Assembly: GCF_003351865.1 (NCBI RefSeq)
Contig: NZ_CP022242.1
Location: 1,054,001-1,118,000 of the forward strand
Reading direction: 5' to 3'
Source of the DNA: Methanofervidicoccus sp. A16
Lineage (GTDB): Archaea; AGJL01; Methanococci; Methanococcales; Methanococcaceae
DNA: 64,000 nucleotides
Shown here: positions 58,419-64,000 of the stretch, piece by piece
Position numbering within the stretch: position 1 is the stretch's first letter
Layout of the letters: every line of letters begins with the position of its first letter
Made by a program: the position numbers and the translations under genes
The notes under the pieces: generated by a model
The model's input: the letters and a program-made list of their open reading frames with translations, nothing else
The model's database searches: none
What the model was told of the DNA's origin: nothing

Positions 58419-59708
58419 ATGGATGTTAAATTAAACCTATCTAAGTCCAAGGAACTATTTGAAGAGGCTAAAAAATATCTTGTGAAGGGTGTAAATAGTC
58501 CAGTTAGATACTTTAAACCTTATCCCTTCTTCGTAGATCATGCAAAAGACTGCTACCTCTTCGATGTAGATGGAAACAGGTATATAGATTACTGTCTCGC
58601 CTACGGCCCTATGGTACTTGGACATTGGAATCCCTACGTAATAAAGAAGGTGATGGAGCAGTTGGAGAGGGGGACACTCTACGGATGTCCCACTGAAAAA
58701 GAGGTTGTACTTGCAAAGGAGGTTGTAAAGAGGGTGCCCTCTGCAGAGATGGTAAGGTTTGTAAATTCTGGTACTGAGGCTACCATGAGTGCCATCAGGT
58801 TGGCAAGGGGTATTACTGGGAGGAAGAAGATTATTAAGTTCGACGGAGCCTACCATGGAGCCCATGACTACGTACTTGTTAAAAGTGGTAGTGGAGCACT
58901 AACCCATGGAGTGCCTAACTCTCCAGGTATCCCAGAGGAGACTACAAAGAATACTATCCTTGTTCCCTTCAACGACGAGGACGCCCTTAGGAAAGTAATA
59001 AGGGAGAATAGGGATGAGATCAGTTGTGTTATTATGGAGCCAGTTATGGGTAACGTAGGATGCATACCTCCAAAGGATGGGTACTTGGAGTTTGTAAGGG
59101 AGATTACAGAGGATTGGGATATACTTCTCATATTCGACGAGGTTATTACAGGTTTCAGGTTGGCACCTGGAGGGGCACAGGAGTACTATGGGATTGTTCC
59201 AGATCTAACTACCTTAGGTAAGATCCTTGGAGGTGGATTTCCAATAGGTGCATTAGTAGGTAGGAGGGATCTGATGGAGCACCTCTCACCCTCTGGGCCT
59301 GTATATCAGGCAGGTACCTTCAACGGTAATCCTATCTCTATAACTGCAGGTATTGCAACGTTGGAACAACTTGACGAGGATTTTTACAGGAAAACATTTA
59401 GATCTGCAGAGAAGATATATAGGTTTATAGGGGAGTGTGCAGAGGAGAGGAATATACCTCACTGTGTCAATGGTATGGGATCCATGTTCCAGATATACTT
59501 TACAGATGAGGAGGTTTTAGACTACGAGAGTGCCAAAAAAAGTAACATCGAGATGTTCAACAGATACTTTTACGGACTCTTGGAGAGAGGGGTGTTTATT
59601 CCACCTTCTCAGTTTGAATGTTGTTTTACCTCTGTGAAGCATGAGGGGGAGGTAATAGAGGAGACTCTAAGGGCTATAGAGGAGGTATTTAAAATATTAT
59701 TATCTTAA
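58419..59708 (+). CDS. hemL: Glutamate-1-semialdehyde 2,1-aminomutase
   Basis: Produces 5-aminolevulinate, the entry to tetrapyrroles via the C5 pathway. 429 aa. [46 protein letters not shown] and the PLP lysine in [15 protein letters not shown] are diagnostic. The ATG has GGTGA 4 nt upstream and lies 12 nt after aroK. HemA (glutamyl-tRNA reductase) is not in the window. A family B repeat begins at the base after its stop codon. Confidence 0.96.
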   Translation: MDVKLNLSKSKELFEEAKKYLVKGVNSPVRYFKPYPFFVDHAKDCYLFDVDGNRYIDYCLAYGPMVLGHWNPYVIKKVMEQLERGTLYGCPTEKEVVLAKEVVKRVPSAEMVRFVNSGTEATMSAIRLARGITGRKKIIKFDGAYHGAHDYVLVKSGSGALTHGVPNSPGIPEETTKNTILVPFNDEDALRKVIRENRDEISCVIMEPVMGNVGCIPPKDGYLEFVREITEDWDILLIFDEVITGFRLAPGGAQEYYGIVPDLTTLGKILGGGFPIGALVGRRDLMEHLSPSGPVYQAGTFNGNPISITAGIATLEQLDEDFYRKTFRSAEKIYRFIGECAEERNIPHCVNGMGSMFQIYFTDEEVLDYESAKKSNIEMFNRYFYGLLERGVFIPPSQFECCFTSVKHEGEVIEETLRAIEEVFKILLS

Positions 59709-60052
59709 ACCCTAGTTCCCACCAAGAGGATAGTTTAAAGAATAATAAAAATAATTATAAAAATAATAAAAAAATAAAAAAAGAAAATATTTAAAAAACA
59801 GAAAACCTCTATCACCCCAGATACAAAAAATTTTAAAAATAATATTGAAGGAGAATGGTCCTCTGAATGCTCTCTAATACAGGAATTCAGAATAGAATTT
59901 TTTATCTTACCTAAGTGATTAGAAAGATCCTAAGGGCATTTAATAGTTTTTATATTGATTATTTTCATTGTTCTTTTAATCATGATTTTTATTATTATAA
60001 CAATTATCATTTTCATCGTTCTTTTAACCGCTATTTGGTGGGAGCTAAGGTT
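59709..60052 (-). repeat. Family B repeat, inverted, abutting the hemL stop
   Basis: Left end CCCTAGTTCCCACCAAG starts right after the hemL TAA. Inner part CCTCTATCACCCCAGATAC, GAAGGAGAATGGTCCTCTG and TTATCTTACCTAAGTG. Right end TTTGGTGGGAGCTAAGGT. An extra 60 bases near the right end look like a partial duplication (GTTCTTTTAATC, again GTTCTTTTAACC). Confidence 0.72.
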
Positions 60053-60440
60053 TTAATTATTTTTTCTCATCTAAATATTTAATAATGATTATAAAAAATA
60101 AATACTAAAAATTAAAATAAAATCTTTAAAAAACTTTTATTGTCTTTAAATTAAAAATAAAATAATAATGAATTAAAAATAGCTGTAAAAAGTATAGTAT
60201 AAAAATTTAATAAATAAAAATTGGAAATTAATAGAAATCTTGCTCGTTTTTCCCAGTTCCAGTACAGGGTGTAGTCGAAAAAAATAAAGGCTATTTTTAT
60301 TCTTCCTGTTATTTTCTTTATTTAATAATTATTTTTTAATTTAAAAAATTTTGTTTATTACCATAATTTATATATTTTTAATTTTTTATTTTTTATATCT
60401 TCTAAAATTAGTTATTTTTATTAGTCCTATCTAAATTGTA
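60053..60440. other. 0.39-kb AT-rich spacer upstream of cbiZ
   Basis: Almost pure AT. A family D-like stretch lies at about 60205-60300 (GAAATTAATAGAAATCTTGC, CCAGTACAGGGTGTAGTCG). No other feature. Confidence 0.45.
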
Positions 60441-61217
60441 GTGAGTGGAATTATGGAAAAGATATACAAATTAGATGACTGGAGAGCCTTAAAGGTAAAA
60501 CATACTGTAGAGATAGGAGATGAATCTGAAGAGACTAAAACACTACTGATAGAGTTTAAAAAACGTAGGAAGGTACTATCCACCTGGGAGGGATTTAAAG
60601 TTGTGAAGTACGTTGCAAATACCTCTATACCAGTTCCATTCTGGGATAAGGTACATAACTATAGAGGATACAGAGAGATGGTTCTAAGGAAGATAGGGGT
60701 TAGGGAGGAGGATATAGCACTACTATCCACAGGTGCAGATATGGACAACCTTGCCATAGCGAAGGAGGAGTTTGATGAATTTTATGTAGTGGCCTTTACA
60801 ACTGCTGGGGCGAAGTACAACGCTGTAAGGTTGGGGGATGAGGAGAGTGATTATATAGAGAAGGACTTTAAAACATATAGGATAGTAGATGGGAAGATCT
60901 CTGGGGGTAAGAAAGTAGGTACAGTAAATATTATACTTATAACAAATGCCAACTTGACAGATGGGGCTATGGCTAGAAGTATAATAACAGTTACAGAGGC
61001 TAAGACAAATGCATTCCAGGAGTTGGATATAAGGAGTACAAAACATCCTGAATTACAGGCAACAGGTACTGGTACTGATAACGTAATAGTAGTTAAGGGG
61101 TATGGAAGAGGGGTGCAATATACAGGGGGACATACTAAGATAGGGGAGATGATGGCCAAGGTTGTTAAGAGGAGTGTAAGGGAGGCTCTGATAAAACAGG
61201 ATAAGTTGGATGTATAG
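60441..61217 (+). CDS. cbiZ: Adenosylcobinamide amidohydrolase
   Basis: 258 aa CbiZ. Removes the aminopropanol side chain from salvaged adenosylcobinamide to give adenosylcobyric acid, letting archaea re-enter the B12 pathway. Recognised by LSTGADMDNLAIA, FTTAGAKYNAVRLGDE, ITNANLTDGAMARSIITVTE, ATGTGTDNVIVVKGYG and YTGGHTKIGEMMAKVV. The start may be GTG 60441 or ATG 60453; neither has a strong Shine-Dalgarno. Followed after 148 AT-rich nt by a plus-strand run of three small genes. Confidence 0.92.
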   Translation: MSGIMEKIYKLDDWRALKVKHTVEIGDESEETKTLLIEFKKRRKVLSTWEGFKVVKYVANTSIPVPFWDKVHNYRGYREMVLRKIGVREEDIALLSTGADMDNLAIAKEEFDEFYVVAFTTAGAKYNAVRLGDEESDYIEKDFKTYRIVDGKISGGKKVGTVNIILITNANLTDGAMARSIITVTEAKTNAFQELDIRSTKHPELQATGTGTDNVIVVKGYGRGVQYTGGHTKIGEMMAKVVKRSVREALIKQDKLDV

Positions 61218-61365
61218 GTGGGAAAATTTTATTATAATATCTAAAAAAATAAAAATAATATTAATTATAATAAAAACATAAAAATTAAATAAAAAGGTAG
61301 ATTAAACTCAAATGTAATCCTTTCTCCTTAAAATGTTAATATTCTAATAGAATACAGGTGGAAAA

Positions 61366-61965
61366 ATGAGTATCAAGAAATCTATAGTATACTTCGAGAG
61401 GGCAGGGGTGCAGAATACAGAAGAGACTTTAAAGTTGGCAGTTGAGAGGGCACAAGAATTAAATATCAAGGATATAGTGGTGGCATCCTCCTATGGAGAC
61501 ACTGCAAGGAAACTCTTGGATATACTGGAGGAGAAAGGTTTAAATCTAAATGTAGTAGTGGTTACATACCATCAGGGGTTTCATGGGGAGGATGTAATTA
61601 CCATGAGTGAGGAGACTATGGAGGAGTTGAAGAGAAGGGGTGCAAAGATATTCATGGGACCTCATGCCCTAAGTGGAGTTGAGAGGGCAATATCTAACAA
61701 GTTTGGTGGAGCCTATCCTGTAGAGATAATTGCCCATACATTGAGAACCTTTGGACATGGGTTGAAGGTATGTTATGAGATTACCCTGATGGCGGTAGAT
61801 GGGGGGCTTATTAAAACTAAAAATGATGTAATTGCAATTGGTGGTAGGAGTAGAGGGGCAGATACTGCAGTTGTGATAAAGCCTGCAAATCTAAGGAACT
61901 TCTTCGATATAGAGTTAAGGGAGATCATCTGTATGCCAAGGGATAAGAGAAAGATGGATGAGTAA
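61366..61965 (+). CDS. Pyruvate kinase C-terminal-like protein
   Basis: 199 aa, a stand-alone domain resembling the alpha/beta C-terminal domain of pyruvate kinase: [57 protein letters not shown] and [19 protein letters not shown]. No pyruvate kinase catalytic domain is present, and the family has no proven activity in archaea; an effector- or nucleotide-binding role is a guess. The ATG has AGGTGG 4 nt upstream. The DedA gene begins 8 nt after its stop. Confidence 0.85.
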   Translation: MSIKKSIVYFERAGVQNTEETLKLAVERAQELNIKDIVVASSYGDTARKLLDILEEKGLNLNVVVVTYHQGFHGEDVITMSEETMEELKRRGAKIFMGPHALSGVERAISNKFGGAYPVEIIAHTLRTFGHGLKVCYEITLMAVDGGLIKTKNDVIAIGGRSRGADTAVVIKPANLRNFFDIELREIICMPRDKRKMDE

Positions 61966-61973
61966 GGGTTAAG

Positions 61974-62477
61974 ATGGACATCGGATCCCTTAAAGATGTC
62001 TTTTTAGGGTTGGTTGAGAAGTACGGGTTGTTAGGTATCTTTATCATCGGTTTCTCTGAACCTATATTTCAACCTTTTCCAACGGAAATATTTATGATAT
62101 TTGCTATCTCCATGGGTTTAGATTGGAGGTATGTCCTTCTCTCTGCCCTCTCAGGATCTTTACTTGGATCTACTATTACATACTACCTCTCCTCAAGGTA
62201 CGGGGAGAGGTTGGCACTGAAGTTATTTAAGGAGGAGGATTATAGGAAGGGGGAGGAGTTCTTTAGAAAGTATGGGGTGTTAGGTTTCATCGTTATAAGT
62301 TTCACACCTATACCTTTTGAGGTAATGTGTTGGGTATGTGGAGCCTTTGAGATGCCCTTTGATAGGTATATCCTTGCCATCTTGGTGAGTAGGGTGATGA
62401 AGTACGGGGTATTTGTGCTTCCCTTTGCACTCTGGGGCTCGGATATCTGGGAGTTGTTGAGAAATGTTATAAGTTAA
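61974..62477 (+). CDS. DedA-family (VTT domain) membrane protein
   Basis: 167 aa with about four hydrophobic segments. The N-terminal [20 protein letters not shown] with proline-rich re-entrant loop, the middle [40 protein letters not shown] and a final hydrophobic helix are DedA/SNARE-associated features. Members transport undecaprenyl phosphate or other lipids in bacteria; the archaeal substrate is unknown, perhaps a dolichyl-type lipid. The ATG follows AGGGT closely; hypC starts 14 nt downstream. Confidence 0.85.
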   Translation: MDIGSLKDVFLGLVEKYGLLGIFIIGFSEPIFQPFPTEIFMIFAISMGLDWRYVLLSALSGSLLGSTITYYLSSRYGERLALKLFKEEDYRKGEEFFRKYGVLGFIVISFTPIPFEVMCWVCGAFEMPFDRYILAILVSRVMKYGVFVLPFALWGSDIWELLRNVIS

Positions 62478-62491
62478 AAGGAGGTTGTAGT

Positions 62492-62755
62492 ATGTGTTTA
62501 GCAATACCATGTAAGGTTGTAGAGATATTTGAGGAGAATGGAGAGAGATACGCCATTGCAGAGTATAAGGGAGTGAGACAGAAGGCTAAATTAACACTTC
62601 TCGAGGATGTAAAGGTTGGAGATTACATACTAATACATACTGGGTATGCCTTAGAGGTGTTAAGTGAAGAGGATGCAAAGTTAAGTTTAGAGGCGTGGGA
62701 GGAGTTATTTGAGGCTTTAAGTGAGATGGAAGAGAAAGAGGATAAGGAGCAATAA
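62492..62755 (+). CDS. hypC: Hydrogenase maturation chaperone HypC
   Basis: 87 aa. [12 protein letters not shown] carries the essential Cys2 that, with HypD, holds the iron-cyanide-CO unit during NiFe hydrogenase assembly. [20 protein letters not shown] and [14 protein letters not shown] are conserved. A typical acidic C-terminal helix ends the protein. The Shine-Dalgarno GGAGG is 7 nt upstream of the ATG. It is last of a probable three-gene operon with the pyruvate-kinase-C-like and DedA genes; other hyp genes are absent. Confidence 0.95.
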   Translation: MCLAIPCKVVEIFEENGERYAIAEYKGVRQKAKLTLLEDVKVGDYILIHTGYALEVLSEEDAKLSLEAWEELFEALSEMEEKEDKEQ

Positions 62756-62811
62756 TTTTTGAGAATAATAATAAAAATAATTTTATAAAAAAATTAAAAG
62801 ATAAAAAATAA

Positions 62812-63024
62812 ACCCTAGTTCCCATCAAAGTTATAATATAAAGAATAATAAAAAAATAATTATAAAAATAATAATATTTTAAAATAAAAACTTCTATCAT
62901 CCTAGATACAGAAAATTTTAAAAGAAGATTGATGATCCTCTGAATACCTTCTAATATAGTGGATACCAGAATAAGATCTCCTATCTTATCTAAGTGTTCA
63001 GAAAGATCCTAAGGATATTTAACA
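62812..63024 (-). repeat. Family B repeat, inverted, far end missing
   Basis: ACCCTAGTTCCCATCAAAGT, CTTCTATCATCCTAGATAC, TGATGATCCTCTGAATACC, GATCTCCTATCTTATC, AAGTGTTCAGAAAGATCC. Confidence 0.75.
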
Positions 63025-63027
63025 TTA

Positions 63028-63171
63028 ACCTGGTTCCCATCAAGATTGTAAGAAGAATAATAAAAAATAATAATATAAAAAATAATAAAAATCTTAAGAG
63101 GGATAATAATAAAATATAATAATATTGGATACTGGATAAACAAGTAGTTATCACTTTTATGGGAAGTAGGG
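63028..63171 (+). repeat. Family C repeat
   Basis: ACCTGGTTCCCATCAAGATT, then a shortened interior to AATATTGGATACTGGATAAAC and right end CACTTTTATGGGAAGTAGGG. Confidence 0.7.
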
Positions 63172-63387
63172 CATTAATAATAGCAGACTGTTAGGAAGGA
63201 TCTACTCCACTTCCATTTAGTATCTTAGAGCGTCCCAGGAGGAATTATTTATCTCTTATTTTGATTTTTAATACCTTCTTTTTATTACTTTATAATTATT
63301 TTTATCAGAATTTATTGATTATTTCATTATGATTTTTATAATTATAATTATTTTTTTATTATTTTTAATTACTACTTTGGTGGGAAC
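63172..63387 (+). repeat. Family A repeat, right end interrupted by the IS
   Basis: CATTAATAATAGCAGACTG, GGATCTACTCCACTTCC, TATCTTAGAGCGTCCCAGG, then TACTTTGGTGGGAAC, where the terminal TAGGGT should follow but the IS begins. Confidence 0.72.
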
Positions 63388-64000
63388 GGACCTGTCCACT
63401 TAACATAAACACCACCTCAGTTTATTATAATACAGAACAAATAACCTACAAAAGAAGTTCCAGTTTCTAACAGGATTTTTAGCATTAATAGAGCAGAAAA
63501 AGATCTTTACCCTCTGCTTCAGAGAAGAAAACACCGATTCTATCAAACTCCCCCGCCCAAAGGTCTGATGTTCAAAGTTTAAATTAAGACTTTTTAGAGC
63601 ACTAATTAGCCATGGGGCTTTATCTATAAGGAATTTAGGCTCACCCCTACAGTACTTCAGTACTTTCTTTACAAAGGACCTCGTAATTAGATGATTCCTT
63701 ATTGTATAGACTCTCATTAAAATTAATTCATTCCTCTCAACATCTACAGCTGAATAAACGTAATAGTGCTTCCCGCCACCTTTAACAACAGTTTCATCCA
63801 CCGCTATTAGATCTCTTTCTCTTTCCTCTGTTGTAATGGATAATTCTTCTTTAAACTTATTTATCCAGTTCCAAACTGATGTTTTTGAGACTGGATAAAT
63901 CTCTGAAAGAATTCTGGCAGTTCTTCTTACTGAAGATGTCTGAATGTAGGTTGCAATGGCGAGTGTTTTAATTTCTATAGGTATTTTGTTCCTCTTAAAG
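63388..64000 (-). mobile_element. Second IS copy, inverted, cut by the window end
   Basis: Begins GGACCTGTCCACTTAACATA, the same inverted repeat as the right end of the first copy. About 613 of 706 bases are in the window. The visible sequence appears identical or nearly so to the first copy in opposite orientation. The two copies could support inversion of the 57-kb segment between them. Confidence 0.85.
63400..64000 (-). CDS. DDE transposase of the second IS copy (5' end outside)
   Basis: Frame open from the window edge (residue about 13, FKRNKIPIEIKTLA) to the stop at 63400, giving the same catalytic motifs as the first copy: VDETVVKGGG, LIDKAPWL and GSLIESVFSSLKQR. No difference to the first protein is seen over the visible part, so both genes look functional. 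A shorter frame starting at the internal ATG (63801) is only a product of the window cut. Confidence 0.9.
   Translation of the reverse strand, partial: FKRNKIPIEIKTLAIATYIQTSSVRRTARILSEIYPVSKTSVWNWINKFKEELSITTEERERDLIAVDETVVKGGGKHYYVYSAVDVERNELILMRVYTIRNHLITRSFVKKVLKYCRGEPKFLIDKAPWLISALKSLNLNFEHQTFGRGSLIESVFSSLKQRVKIFFCSINAKNPVRNWNFFCRLFVLYYNKLRWCLC

Larger units (their letters stand above)
62756..63387. other. 0.63-kb spacer of three consecutive repeats
   Basis: Inverted family B (62812-63024), family C (63028-63171) and family A (63172-63387), the last cut by the second IS. The repeats follow each other with almost no gap. Confidence 0.65.

Overview
The window is chromosomal DNA of an AT-rich, thermophilic, hydrogenotrophic methanogen of the order Methanococcales. 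The gene set supports this: the methyl-coenzyme M reductase activation ATPase AtwA, O-phosphoseryl-tRNA synthetase, 2-amino-3,7-dideoxy-heptulosonate synthase (AroA'), homoaconitase HacA of coenzyme B synthesis, a GHMP-type shikimate kinase, the HcyBio/NIL-ferredoxin homocysteine pair, SRP54, aIF2-gamma, Cbf5, RIO2, Taw1 and an Alba fragment. The stable RNAs are GC-rich against very AT-rich spacers, as expected of a thermophile. A Methanocaldococcus/Methanotorris-like host is my inference. Shine-Dalgarno sites are mostly GGTGA placed 4-5 nt before the start, which fits the 16S 3' end seen here (GGATCACCTCC).

Layout. 0-5 kb: Alba 3' end, hemC (-), SRP54 (+), dapF (+). 5.7-6.5 kb: a complete 706-bp IS. 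6.8-9.7 kb: hemB and a MEMO-family gene (-). 9.8-13.6 kb: HcyBio-CBS and NIL-ferredoxin genes, then RIO2 kinase and a METTL5-like methyltransferase. 14.5-15.9 kb: polyferredoxin plus CBS protein. 17.1-19.3 kb: pyrF, an unknown coiled-coil gene, hemD and a phosphodiesterase (-). 19.6-24.2 kb: a (-) cluster with a radical SAM gene, coaBC, the archaeosine radical SAM gene and taw1. 25.3-27.3 kb: tusA-like and dsrE-like genes, then a PUA/RlmI-type methyltransferase. 28-35.6 kb: atwA, AGOG glycosylase, FmdE-like protein, DUF2400 protein, a circularly permuted GTPase, a small membrane protein and cbf5. 37-42.5 kb: a ferredoxin gene, then the rRNA operon (-) in the order 16S, tRNA-Ala(TGC), 23S, 5S, with an RNase P RNA gene directly after 5S. 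42.6-44.1 kb: DUF2098 and a SelA-like PLP enzyme. 44.3-47.75 kb: an accessory island with a rolling-circle (HUH) Rep, an unknown two-repeat protein, a 0.7-kb array of 36-bp repeats, and motif-rich non-coding DNA. 47.8-63 kb: hacA, sepS, aIF2-gamma, aroA', tpiA, hisC, aroK, hemL, cbiZ, a pyruvate-kinase-C-like protein, DedA and HypC. 63.4 kb to the end: a second, inverted copy of the IS, cut by the window edge.

Spacers of 0.3-1.4 kb are packed with dispersed repeats. Families A, B and C share the same inverted ends (ACCCTAGTTCCCATCAA) but have unrelated cores. A fourth family (D) lacks those ends. Both IS copies sit inside such repeats.

For a second look: (i) the Rep/36-bp array island, which looks like an integrated or degenerating plasmid replicon; (ii) an array of about seven GAAATCC(A/G)(C/T)ACC boxes at roughly 53-bp pitch, most with a TATA-like element 21-29 bp upstream, at 57.05-57.43 kb; (iii) two genes (tpiA and the RlmI-like gene) that seem to start at AUC and AUU after the same GGTGATAAC leader; (iv) RNase P RNA encoded at the end of the rRNA operon; (v) the repeat families themselves. 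Four tetrapyrrole genes (hemL, hemB, hemC, hemD) plus cbiZ occur in the window but are scattered, not in one operon.
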